From positions 930,001 through 994,000 of the forward strand of contig VWRR01000001.1 of assembly GCA_013995675.1 (NCBI GenBank): 64,000 bases of DNA, written 5' to 3'. Shown here one piece after another: positions 31,439-41,293 of this stretch (within the stretch, counting starts at the first letter, position 1; every line of letters starts with the position of its first letter). This DNA is from Cyanidiococcus yangmingshanensis (lineage: Eukaryota > Rhodophyta > Bangiophyceae > Cyanidiales > Cyanidiaceae). The translations under genes were made by a program, and so were the position numbers. Under the pieces are notes generated by a model. The model ran no database searches. It was given only the letters and a program-made list of their open reading frames with translations, and was not told the origin of the DNA.

Positions 31439-33191
31439 TCACGGCGGGCGATTCTCAGAAAATTCGAGTCGACGCACCACCGGTGGTATATACTCGGAAG
31501 GCGAGTCACTGTGTTCATTACCGTGGTCACGCAACCATCGACGCCACTCGGGCGTGTCTTCGAAATTCGCTCTGGATGCGAGTGCTGTTGATGCTGCTGC
31601 TACTGATGATGATGATAGCTCTATTGTTACGAGGGGAGTCCGGACTGGGTCCTGTGCACAGCCCCTTCCGGGCACAACGCGCTCGTACTGGCTCTCTTCT
31701 CTGCAGGACAAAACGGGTCCACACGCATGAACAGTTCCAGAGATGCACTGCTTCCCGTTGGTATCCCCACTTGAAAAACTGGAGTCGGCCTGGTGAAAGG
31801 GCTGCTGTACGTAGTGAACGAGGTCTGCCGCTCGCCAATGACAGCAACTGTTTGGTGAAGTGCTGCGATCGTTACCAGCGCACGTGTGCGTTTCCCCCAA
31901 GCCGTTCTCCAAGCTCAGTGTAGCCACCTCTGAGCCAGAGAAACCGCCACGCCGACTTGTTAACGATACCCGACGGGAACGAATATCGTTCCGGTGATAG
32001 CCTGAAGGAGCTCTCGTAGATAGCCCCAGCGGCTCGGCAAGGCCGTTCCTCGGCCTCGCGGAAACTTTGGGATCCGCCTCCCAGCTGAAACCCGTTCCAT
32101 AAACCATTCGATCTGAGTAGCTCGCAAGAAAAACCTCTCTCCATGGTCTATGTGTTCTGCGCCTCTGACGAGCCAAAGGTGCCGGCGTCCGTAGAGGACG
32201 ACTCCCACAGCATCCCATAAAAGGGGAAGAGAAAACAAATTTGGCGCCATTGGGCTGGCGCGCACCGGTGCAGTTCCGCGGAGCGGCACCCGCTGGTTGG
32301 CATGCCGTCCCAGCGGCGCTCTTCCTCGCGAACGCGCAGACTCGATGCCCGATAACCAGCCAGCGTAGGGATGTTTTTCTGTTTGAGAAGCGGTTTATAC
32401 ATGAGTGAAATCCACTGTCGGTTGCGTATGCTGAGTCCACGTCAACCATCAAGGAGCGTAGACGACGAGGTATCAAGTCGCGAGATCGTTTTCGGTCTTG
32501 GAAACAGCCTTGGACGATTCGCAAGAATGGAGAGCCCTCCTCGTCGTAGCGGTCGCACCTATCGAACAATCATGAGGCAAAGTTCCTGGTATACGACTTG
32601 GGTCCATGCTTGTTGCGCACGTATCCGAGCAACGCGCGACTAGGGCCGCCACGGCCGTTGTGTACCCGATTCGTGACAAGTTTGGTTTCACTGACACTGA
32701 AACAAGCGCTATCGCGAATCGCTGCAGGCACGTCTTCCGTTCCAACCCATCTACTGCCTATAATCCAATCCACTGAACCAAATTTGTAAACACCACGACC
32801 CCATGCAGATGAGCGCATGAACCAGAACGTCTCGGTCGGCAGTGTATATCGTGCGCCCTGTCGAGGCCGCTGCTCCTCTCCCAGTGCTGATGGTGGCAAA
32901 GGAACGTACCGATCCAGCGCGCGCTTCACTTAGGATACGCTCGCCCGCCCTGATGCCAATGTACAGACCGTATCGTTGCACGGAGGCCAGTCTGTCCGTG
33001 GTTGCCGCATCATGTTGCGTGCGCATACACTTCACCCGTCCATGCACCGAGATCGATCCGCGCGAGCGAACGAACACGCATCGATTCGTGCGCGCATCCG
33101 CCGCCGGCAGGCAACGATCGGCGAGGGACGACGTCCCAGGAACGAATCGCTCAGCGAAAACGGGCAACGGACGCTCCGTTTCGCGTGACAC
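31439..33191 (-). CDS. Uncharacterised reverse-strand gene, frame-disrupted
   Basis: Protein-like blocks follow in order on the reverse strand: SVQRYGLYIGIRAGERILSE near 32940, ETFWFMRSSAWGRGVYKFGS and GSRWVGTEDVPAAIRDSACF near 32800-32700, EEGSPFLRIVQGCF near 32530, NLFSLPLLWDAVGVVLYGRR near 32200, YGRRHLWLVRGAEHIDHGER and FFLRATQIEWFMERV near 32150, ESSFRLSPERYSFPSGIVNK near 32000, and FEDTPEWRRWLRDHGNEHSD near 31540. A single TGA at 32570-32572 interrupts an otherwise shared frame, and at least three frame changes occur besides. The many Trp and Arg residues and the lack of transmembrane segments suggest a soluble enzyme or nucleic-acid protein; I cannot name it. It is divergent from the PH-kinase gene. 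Confidence 0.45.
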
Positions 33192-33488
33192 GAGTTTGCG
33201 GTTGGTTTTCGCTCAGCGGCGCGTCGTGCCGTGCGCGGCCGTCCGCCACCCTGGATTGCCGCAGGTACCCGGACGAGGCGAATCTTGGGCGACGTTCTCG
33301 CCTGGCGGAGGCCAACGCGTACACCACCCGGATAGATAGATACCCTCGGTCGTGGTCGGCTTGTAGTTCGGGGTCTCGACTTTAGAAGCTGCTTCATACT
33401 GGAGCATACTTTGAACAAGCAGCGCATTGAACTGCTGTAACGCTTTGAGGTCGAGGAGAGTGCGCATCCGAGCGCTGCAATCGCTTCC
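33192..33488. promoter_or_regulatory. Divergent promoter region, unknown gene / PH-kinase
   Basis: About 300 bases lie between divergent starts. No discrete element is recognised. Confidence 0.35.
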
Positions 33489-34775
33489 ATGAACACCGAA
33501 ACTTTGGTAACGATGCGTCACGGGCCGCCGGCGCAGTACCGGGGCTACTTGATTAAAAAGTGTCGTACTTTTTCCACCGCGAAGCGGTGGGTGGTTGTCG
33601 CGGGATCCACGGTCAGCAACTACCGCGACCGAGACATGTTCGAGCCGAGCTGGCGACTCAACGTGCTCGGCGCGCAGCTGGAGCGTATAGGGAAGCGCAA
33701 GTTGAAGCTCGTTACCAAGGAGCGGACCCTAGATTTCACTGCGCTCTCCGATGACGAGGCGGAAAAATGGTATGATGCGTTTAAGCAAGCGGTTGAGCGC
33801 TCTTTCGAGCGCGACTATGAGCTGGGAAGCAAGCTCGGTGAGGGCGCCTTTGCGGTCGTGTACAATGCCTACGACAAAGTGACTGGCGAAGAGGTTGCTG
33901 TGAAGGTGATTCGGAAAGCGAGCCTAGACTCGGCGGACGTGGCGCTTCTCTCACGCGAGATGCATATTCTGATGACGGTTCAGCACCCGAACTGTGTGGC
34001 GACCTACGATATTTATGATGCCCCAGACGCGATCTACATCGTGATGGAAAAAATGAAGGGCGGGGAGCTGTTTGATCGGATAGCAGCAGCAGGGGCGTTT
34101 AGTGAACGCGACGCCGCCCATGTTTTTCGGCAGCTCATGCGCGGCGTGGCCTACCTTCATAGTCGCGGGATTGCTCATCGCGACCTCAAACCTGAGAACC
34201 TCTTGACAACAGATCGGGACGTTCCGCCGGCCAAGATGCATCTTAAAATTGCTGATTTTGGCCTTGCAAACATGATTGGAAAGGATACCGAGTCGCTCAT
34301 GCGTACCTGTATTGGGACACCTGGTTACGTGGCGCCGGAAATTGTGAAACACCAGCCGTATACGATCAAAGTCGACTGTTGGAGCGCTGGTGTTATCTTG
34401 TTTATCATGTTGAGCGGAAAGATGCCCTTTTACGGCAAAGACGACTACGAGATCATGCGTCGAATTGTTCGTGCTCAGTACAAGTTTCGTGACTCGGAAT
34501 GGGCGCAAGTGAGCGACGAAGCCAAGTCCCTGGTTCGTTCCCTATTGCAGGTGGATCCGGAACAGCGTCTCTCGGCGGAGGGGGCGCTCAGACACCCGTG
34601 GTGCACATCGAACACACTGTCGGTCGCCAGCCTGTCGAGTACAGCGGGTTTGCGCGCCATGCAAGAAGCGAAACGGAACAAAATGAAAGCCGCCGTCAAG
34701 GCCGCAGCGGATGGTACGCGAATGGCACAGCTGGCGCATGAGCTGGAAACGATGGATGTACAACAAAAAGCTTGA
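33489..34775 (+). CDS. PH-domain CaMK-type serine/threonine protein kinase
   Basis: 428 residues, frame intact. Residues about 17-105 form a PH domain (YRGYLIKKCRTFSTAKRWVV ... DEAEKWYDAFKQAVERS), which would bind phosphoinositides or proteins at membranes. Residues about 110-370 are a complete kinase: glycine loop LGEGAFAVVYNA, VAVKVI lysine, IAHRDLKPENLL catalytic loop, IADFGLANM, GTPGYVAPEIV, and DCWSAGVILFIMLSGKMPF, all typical of CaMK-group enzymes. The C-terminal tail (KRNKMKAAVKAAADG) is basic and helical, possibly autoregulatory or calmodulin-binding by analogy. The start at 33489 has a second Met eight codons on; the first is kept. Confidence 0.92.
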   Translation: MNTETLVTMRHGPPAQYRGYLIKKCRTFSTAKRWVVVAGSTVSNYRDRDMFEPSWRLNVLGAQLERIGKRKLKLVTKERTLDFTALSDDEAEKWYDAFKQAVERSFERDYELGSKLGEGAFAVVYNAYDKVTGEEVAVKVIRKASLDSADVALLSREMHILMTVQHPNCVATYDIYDAPDAIYIVMEKMKGGELFDRIAAAGAFSERDAAHVFRQLMRGVAYLHSRGIAHRDLKPENLLTTDRDVPPAKMHLKIADFGLANMIGKDTESLMRTCIGTPGYVAPEIVKHQPYTIKVDCWSAGVILFIMLSGKMPFYGKDDYEIMRRIVRAQYKFRDSEWAQVSDEAKSLVRSLLQVDPEQRLSAEGALRHPWCTSNTLSVASLSSTAGLRAMQEAKRNKMKAAVKAAADGTRMAQLAHELETMDVQQKA

Positions 34776-35508
34776 GGTTGCGACTGGTGGTCTGCTGTGG
34801 AAACTCCTCTAAGCGAGCAACGCAACGCTTGATAAGCCATGGCGAACTGGATCCGAGACGAGGCAGCACGGGAGACAACACGAGCCGTCTCAGTCTCGTA
34901 TTTGTATGGACTCCAAATCGATGATATCCATTGAAATAGACACGTATGACTGTATCACAGGGCACGAGATCTCGTCCAGACGGATGCGTAAACCCGTCGA
35001 TCTGGCGCCCAAGCTTGCCGTGCGTCGAACGCATTCCGTTCGCGGCACGATTTGACTCTATCGGGGCACTTGCCGGCGGCTTGAGAGCAACCGCGGCCGA
35101 TGACACCCCGAATGGGGCGACTCGACCTTTGCACGACGCTAGCGATCCATATGATGTTCTCGGCAGGGGCAGTACAAGACGCGTTCGAGGAGCAGCATGG
35201 ACCCAACCGAGCGGTACGTCGAAGGGTGCGCGGATTGCACGCAGGCGTGTCGATGATGGTTGCGTGCGAATCGCTCGGATCAGTCGTGCATGCATGAGCA
35301 GCGCTTTTAAGACGCATACTATGGTACCTGTTGCATGAGACCTCGAACGAGACCCGAAGAGTCTGACACGACCAGATATTGCGTAGGTGCGTACATGTGA
35401 TCTTGAACGGATATCGATGTAACCGCTTACCGCTGGACAAGATCGTGGCAGATGAGCGAGGGACTCCCCAAAGATGCTTCCTAGTCCGCCAAAAATGCAT
35501 CAAAACCT
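34776..35508. other. Gap, weak reading frames on both strands
   Basis: Reverse-strand frame 34696-35295 and + strand frames 34946-35338 and 35100-35297 each have protein-like patches (for example, reverse SYGSLASCKGRVAPFGVSSA; + MMFSAGAVQDAFEEQHGPNR), and they overlap. I cannot decide between them, so no gene is called. Confidence 0.3.
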
Positions 35509-35832
35509 TCAGAATGTGACGAATGCGCGCGTGATCCCCTCGAGTTCCTGCTGTATCCGTTTCGGTCGATTCTGTTCGAAGAGGGAACCAAGGCATATCA
35601 TGGCGCCCCAGAGGCTCCCCTGCGGTACTGAATGATAGATGCATGGCCCGCTGGCCGCGAGTACGAGTGTCGGCTCAACCGAGACGTGTCGATCCTGCCA
35701 ACGGCAGCAAATCTCTGGAAACACCCGGTCTCTACGAGCGTCATGGTCGTCATATTTCATGGCGTTTTTCGCATAAACATTGAAACGAAGCAAAGTCCAA
35801 TCACCGCCAAAGCAGACGAATAAACTTTGCAC
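35509..35832 (-). CDS. Hypothetical small protein (weak)
   Basis: A reverse-strand open frame of 107 codons reads FVCFGGDWTLLRFNVYAKNA and PTLVLAASGPCIYHSVPQGS, with SLWGAMICLGSLFEQNRPKR after it. It looks coding in composition but has no recognised relatives, and a 63-codon + strand frame overlaps it. It lies just upstream of the SET-domain gene's 3' end. Confidence 0.3.
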   Translation of the reverse strand: MQSLFVCFGGDWTLLRFNVYAKNAMKYDDHDARRDRVFPEICCRWQDRHVSVEPTLVLAASGPCIYHSVPQGSLWGAMICLGSLFEQNRPKRIQQELEGITRAFVTF

Positions 35833-35884
35833 CCATACTATCGCATACTCGATCAGCTGCAGAGGAGCACAAACGAAAACTCAC

Positions 35885-37312
35885 TCACGACTGAATTCGT
35901 TCCGCTGCGTCCAATAGTTCGAGGCACTTTCGAGCTGCACCTACGATGGCCCGGTTGAAAGCGCGGACTCGATCCGAAGGGACACTCAGCGCCTCGGTCT
36001 CTCGAGCCAGCACCGCTTCGCAGCGTTCGCGGACTTGTTCTCGATGTGTTGCTGAGAGCAGATCCGGTCTCTGTACACCATCTTGCGGTAGAAAGAGCTG
36101 CAAATCCGCCGGGTTCGGGTCAACCACAAAACCATAGTCCTGCAATAACCGATCATTGCTCACAAAGCCGCCTCCATACGCAATACGAATCTCTTCGGAT
36201 CGCCGAATCGGTTCACCCGCGATGAGCACAAACTCATCAGTGGCGATCCGATAGCGAAGCTCATGCTTCGAATCCATTTGACAATTCATCATGTCAAGAA
36301 GAGGGATTAAGTAGCGCTGCGCCTCGTTACCAGTGCGTACGGCAAGCGCGCGACTCACGACCAGGTACACCGCCCAGAGGTATCGCTGGAATTCCGGCAT
36401 GTTCTCAAGGTCATTTGTCGCCGTTCCGGCGCCGGGCTCACCGGGGTTAATCCGAAGAAATTCCCGCAGAAACGTCTCTCGCAGTAGTTCACGGCGACGT
36501 CGCGTCTCTGCCGCTGTTGGCTCGTGAATCATCTGAGACAGCTCGTCCTGCGTAAAAAAATCAGTGGTAACCTTGCACACCTCGGGGCGGGGTAGTACAT
36601 CAAAATACGCTTGAAATTTGCGAACCGTCTCACCGTCGGTCATCATCCGCAACAGGTACAGCGCCGGCAAGCCCGGGTTTTCGCCCTCGTTACCGAGACA
36701 AATGGCGAGCCGACGTGGTATGCGACAAACCGTCTCTCCAGAGCGAATCGGTGCAGTGGCGAAGAGGCCACGCATTCCCGACTGCGAGTGTCCAGCGCTC
36801 TGGACTTCTGCCAGTGTCACTTTCGGGAAGTGTGCTTCCCTCAAATATTCGTAGAAGCGAAACGTGCGACTGTCCGAAAGTACTCGAATCTGGCCTTGCC
36901 GTCGCCCTCGACCTGTATCCGCTTCCCGAGTCCAGTCTCTCGTAAAGGCTCCAAAACCACGCGCTGTGCCTGCTCCCGGTTGTGACACGTTCGCAGTCTG
37001 GGAACCCCGTTCATCAAACGACTCGTTATCATACGTGTAGTCAGACTCCGCAAACACGCATAGCCGTCGTGTCGAAGCAACGTTGCGCCGATAACGAGCT
37101 CGGTAGCTACAAACATGCCCTGCGAAGCGATAACACTGACCCCAAATCGAAGGACTCGTCCCGAACGCTGCTGTGGCCCCGTCACGAGAAGCGCCCAACT
37201 TGTGGCGTGCCCTCGGGACCCAGTTTGCTACCCTATCTCTACGCCAATTCACGAATAATTGAGCTGCGACGTTTGTATCCAGAAAACTTGGTGTTGAATT
37301 AGCAGCTTCCAT
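35885..37312 (-). CDS. SET-domain protein lysine methyltransferase (Rubisco LSMT/SETD3 type)
   Basis: 475 residues, frame intact. The SET region begins near residue 160 (SGMRGLFATAPIRSGETVCR, IPRRLAI), includes ALYLLRMMTDGE, the LIPLLDMMNCQMDS segment (where relatives have an Asn-His of the cofactor site; here Asn-Cys), and RIAYGGGFVSNDRLLQDYGF, with the catalytic Tyr region. A helical substrate-binding C-terminal domain follows (REQVRERCEAVLARETEALS). The first 100 or so residues are Arg/Ser-rich and look like a plastid transit peptide, which fits plastid targets such as Rubisco large subunit or aldolase. I chose the ATG at 37312 (MEAANST) although the frame stays open to 37516, because the extra part is not protein-like. 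Confidence 0.85.
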   Translation of the reverse strand: MEAANSTPSFLDTNVAAQLFVNWRRDRVANWVPRARHKLGASRDGATAAFGTSPSIWGQCYRFAGHVCSYRARYRRNVASTRRLCVFAESDYTYDNESFDERGSQTANVSQPGAGTARGFGAFTRDWTREADTGRGRRQGQIRVLSDSRTFRFYEYLREAHFPKVTLAEVQSAGHSQSGMRGLFATAPIRSGETVCRIPRRLAICLGNEGENPGLPALYLLRMMTDGETVRKFQAYFDVLPRPEVCKVTTDFFTQDELSQMIHEPTAAETRRRRELLRETFLREFLRINPGEPGAGTATNDLENMPEFQRYLWAVYLVVSRALAVRTGNEAQRYLIPLLDMMNCQMDSKHELRYRIATDEFVLIAGEPIRRSEEIRIAYGGGFVSNDRLLQDYGFVVDPNPADLQLFLPQDGVQRPDLLSATHREQVRERCEAVLARETEALSVPSDRVRAFNRAIVGAARKCLELLDAAERIQS

Positions 37313-38687
37313 CGCTTCTCGCGCCGGTTGTACGGTCCCTGGAAATGTGGCTCTACAGCGACGTCGTGGAGGCTGGACTCGAACGGAATCGTCTGGCGCG
37401 GATGGGCATCGAGGCTGGCGCGCCGACCATTTTGGATCTGCCACGGATCCGCTGGCTGACCCGAACGAGATGGTTGTCCGATCCAAGTAGAAGCTGGTTC
37501 TCGATCCGGTGTCCATTGGCCAGCCATCGATCGGTGCTATATTGAGGTCATCGATTGGGTACGAAAGATCACGGGAATGATGGAACGCTTGAAGACAAGC
37601 AACTGGCAGAGGGGATTAGTCGGCGAGCAGGTCGCTCGATTGCCTTGTCTGCAGGCCAGCGAGAAGACGCTGAGGGACGCTCATATGGTCACGCATGCAA
37701 TTGTGACGCACCGAGGTATGTGCGTTGCCCTTGAATTAGTGGAATATGGTTTATGGTTGGGTTACGAGTCTGGTGGGCTTGCGTTGCGGTGCTTTGAACG
37801 CCGGTTGCTTTGGTGCTGTCTAGTTGTTGTCTGTGCTCGTGGGCTGCTTGTGCTACGCGTGTGCATTCTTTATCGAAACGGCGATACGCTTGGCGTTCAG
37901 TGCTCTTGGGTCTCTATGACTGGCAGGCAGAGATAGACATCGGCATACGGACTGCATAGATAGACGCGGGCGACAGCAACGGACCGGCGCGTGGCTCAGC
38001 GGCGTACCTCGAATGCAACCTCCACTCGTCATCGGTTGCATTCAAGGTACTGCGCGCATTGGACTCGACAGATCACGACGAGCCTGTGGAAGGATAAGAT
38101 TAAGGTATTTGTGCGCAAACCTATCTGATGATTGTCTGGAGGCATAGTGCATCGACGACTGGATCATTTCCCGATGAATACGCGTCAGGACATTGATCGA
38201 TACCGGGATTCACCGGGTGTTCGTCAATGCTTTAGAGGCATATCTCGTCGAGTGCACATGGCTGGATCTTTACAGAGGAGACGTTCTTGGACCCATGGCG
38301 CGGTTCGTGACGCCTCCGTGTGAACCTCCCGCGACTGCCGACTGGCGTGCACACCTGGAACCGCCGTAGCGAGAACGTTTCCCTCTAAAAAAGAGGAGAT
38401 TCGTGTCGTTGGATGTGCACGCCTCGCCGCTCGGTCCCTGAGGCCCGAATGGAGATTGATAGGGTCCAGGACTTGGGATATCTATGACCGTGGCCGGGTC
38501 GGCCAAGCGACCATCCAAGCTCAACTTTTAGGCTGCGATCGTCGAAAGCATCTGCCTCCTGCGTGAAATCACATTGTCTCTAGGATATGCGTGGTGTGTA
38601 CTCATAACGTTCTTAAGACAGTGGTCGCTCCCGCTTCCCGGTTCGCATTTCCGATGCAGCGACACCTGTCCCTGTCTGTCCCTTTCT
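37313..38687. other. Long gap, no supported gene
   Basis: About 1.4 kb lies between the SET-domain start and the end of the BAR-WW gene. A 119-codon + strand frame (37577-37936) includes a hydrophobic LLWCCLVVVCARGLLVLRVC stretch but no conserved feature. No tRNA-like cloverleaf or repeat was seen. Confidence 0.35.
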
Positions 38688-39776
38688 TCAGACCCGCACC
38701 GACTCTGGAGTCATTTTTTCGATATGGGGTTTGGGGGCTTTGAGCGCCTTTTCGTATTTCGGTGGCGTCGGCGGCACCCAACTTGTAGTCTTCTCTGCAT
38801 GGGAGATGTAGAAGATACGCCCAGTTGCTGGATCGATCCGCTCCTCCCAGCCCGGTGGCAGCGGCACTTCCGATGGCTGTTTTTCGAACTTCTTTGCCGC
38901 CTCGTATGAAGTGAGCGGGATATCCGGATCATCACGTTTCACTTCGCGGTCCTCTTCCGGAATCGCAGGTGACATGCTCTGCACATCCAAAGTCTTCGCC
39001 AGTTCAATATTATTCGATACCTGTTGTTCGACCATTTCCGAGACCTCCTGAATTGCCTCTGATGCGCTCATTTGATAAGACCAGAGCGCTGCGAGTACAG
39101 CACGGCACAGCGGTGGGTATTTGTAATACAGCGCCCGCGCGCTGTCAATGTAGTTACGTTTCCGCGCAACGTACCGATCACGGGCGCGCTCGAGCTTCAC
39201 GCGATTCCGAACCAACCGCTCCGATTCCGCTTCGGTCATCCGACGCTGACGAGCGCGCTGACTGATCGCCTCACACTTGTTGTAGTAATGATCAAATTCC
39301 AGACGCGCATTCTCCACATCTTGGCCGATGTAGGTGAGCAAGGTGCGACATCCCTCGATATATTGACGAACTTCGCTCAACATGTGCGACAGGGTGGTGC
39401 CGCCAGTAAACAACTCCCGTCCGCATAGGCTCTCGAGCGCCCCTGTGGCCTCCTCGGAGAGCTGCGCAAACTCCACGAAACCCGGGTCCACGTTGTGAAA
39501 ATCGTCCTCCACCACCTGCTTCTTGCGCCCAACTCCCTCCACCGCTTTCACTTTGGCACTCTTGGCCGTGACTCGAACAGACTTCAAAACCGACTTCCAC
39601 GCCGGCGTAACCTGCGACAAACCTCCCTCCAGGCGCTCCGCGTGCCTCATCGTGCGACGCAGTTTCGCCTCCCATTCCGCTTGGACCTCGGAGAACTCAC
39701 CCTTCTCCAGACCAGCACGTTGCGTACTCGACAAGAAAAACAGCTTTGCGCTATGTAAAAACCCGGTCATCTTCAA
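38688..39776 (-). CDS. BAR-domain protein with C-terminal WW domain
   Basis: 362 residues, frame intact. Residues about 15-260 form a BAR-like antiparallel coiled coil: GGLSQVTPAWKSVLKSVR, LSHMLSEVRQYIEGCRTLLT, DVENARLEFDHYYNKCEAIS, RDRYVARKRNYIDSARALYY and MSASEAIQEVSEMVEQQVSN. This fold senses or makes membrane curvature as a dimer. Residues about 305-340 are a canonical WW domain (LPPGWEERIDPATGRIFYIS ... TTSWVPP) with both tryptophans and the central aromatics, so it should bind proline-rich ligands. The formin FH1 in this window is one conceivable type of ligand, but that link is only inference. The usual start MKMTGFLHSAKLFF is kept. Confidence 0.85.
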   Translation of the reverse strand: MKMTGFLHSAKLFFLSSTQRAGLEKGEFSEVQAEWEAKLRRTMRHAERLEGGLSQVTPAWKSVLKSVRVTAKSAKVKAVEGVGRKKQVVEDDFHNVDPGFVEFAQLSEEATGALESLCGRELFTGGTTLSHMLSEVRQYIEGCRTLLTYIGQDVENARLEFDHYYNKCEAISQRARQRRMTEAESERLVRNRVKLERARDRYVARKRNYIDSARALYYKYPPLCRAVLAALWSYQMSASEAIQEVSEMVEQQVSNNIELAKTLDVQSMSPAIPEEDREVKRDDPDIPLTSYEAAKKFEKQPSEVPLPPGWEERIDPATGRIFYISHAEKTTSWVPPTPPKYEKALKAPKPHIEKMTPESVRV

Positions 39777-41293
39777 ACACTAAAACGTGAACGCAACGTT
39801 AGCAACGTATTGTTTATTGACAATGAACATCCCGAAATGTTGATATCTGGTGCGCAACGAAGATTTTCGTCGCACATTGCATCTCGAGCGTCCATTTCGT
39901 CCATGATTTCCAGTGAACCATGTACAGGGATAAACTTGATCTCGATACGTGGACGGCGGCGGGTGCGCGTGATCGCCGGCCGAGGCGCGCTGTCGATCAA
40001 CGGATGGATGGCCAGCGTTGCCGTCGGGGGCGCGACGTGGTGCGATCACGTCGGCAGCTGTTTGCTGGAACGGGACGGGGCTAAGCCACTGTTCTCGCGA
40101 TGGATATCGCGGTCGATTTATCGTGTGTAGGTCGATAAATGGATGGGAGTGGATGTAACGAATCAGATACGGTTTTGGGGGGATCGCGTGTATGCATCCC
40201 CAGAAGAGTATTGGTCCTGTATCAGGATTTTCAGAACAATGTATTGTGCGTAGGTCGATAAATGGCTGCAGACAAGAGTTCCTTCGGTGTTCTTTTTGAT
40301 TTGCTCTAGAGATGGGCTTGCATGATCATGGCGATGGTCGCTCGATGAGTTGAAGCATCCCGAGTATGGGATTCGGTTCACCGATGCGCTGGCTCGTGAC
40401 ATTGCATGAAACTGGACGAGTAGCTAGTTGTCTGATACGGACTGGGACATGGGCTCAGCGCAGACATCCATCTGGGACGCGATCGTTTCGCATTCGTACT
40501 TGATGAGTCGGTAATTCCAAAATTCTGGGGCCTGCCTAGCGAATGCGATCATGCGATGGGATGAGAGGCTCAAAGACGCTCGTCCAGCTCGAACGCGTAG
40601 GCATCGGGTTCCTATACCTCTGTTTCTTTCCGTTCGGTGCGAATGCTCGTGAGCGCCCCATCAACTGAGGCGACACGGCAGCATAGTTCCATCGGCGCTT
40701 GGCGTCTCGCTATTCCGTCCCAACGAAAGGCATCTTGTTCGAGCCGAGCAGAGTGGTGATCCATTGCGCAGACAGATCGGATGTCCAGTCGTGTTTGTCG
40801 GTGCTGCATGGACTTTCGGAGAGGAGAGATGCACTCGCCTGAATAAAAAGAGGGTCGAAAAGGCGCTGCCAGCCCGTGCTGACTCGCACCAACGCTCAGA
40901 CGCAGATCCGTTCATCCATGATGTCACGGAAAATGCTCGACTATTGCCAGGCTTTTCCCGTTCTCGAGAGTTCTCATCCTTGGAAATGACGTAAATAACT
41001 CGACCGAGACGATTTGGCAGGCTGAGCGTCTCTCTGAATACGGCGTCAGCGCCAACTGACCATGATACCACCTGAGCGCGTCATCCGGTAGAGGCGACCT
41101 GTCTTGCTTTTCGTCGTTCCGAATTGTTGGTGCTCAGCGACGGCAGCTTGAGCTTCAGTGCTAGGGCGGAGCGCTGCGGCTGTGCAACTGCCGGGTGGTG
41201 TCTGCGAGAACCCTCTGGCAGAGCACAGCTGAACGGGAGCTGAGGGCGGTCACCTTGTGGTCAAGCGCACACCGAGGACGCTAACAGCAGTGA
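39777..41293. other. Long gap with small repeats and a possible broken reverse-strand gene
   Basis: Reverse-strand frames at 40661-41071 (MVSWSVGADAVFRETLSLPN, LGRVIYVISKDENS) and 40612-40809 (MELCCRVASVDGALTS) are protein-like and could be parts of one indel-broken gene. I cannot connect or name them. The rest of the stretch shows only a short direct repeat and hairpin. Confidence 0.3.
40127..40265. repeat. 16-bp direct repeat pair plus hairpin
   Basis: The sequence gtaggtcgataaatgg occurs at 40127-40142 and 40250-40265, 123 bases apart. The first copy is preceded by an inverted match (atttatcg / cgataaat) that can form an 8-bp hairpin. The function is unknown. Confidence 0.7.
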
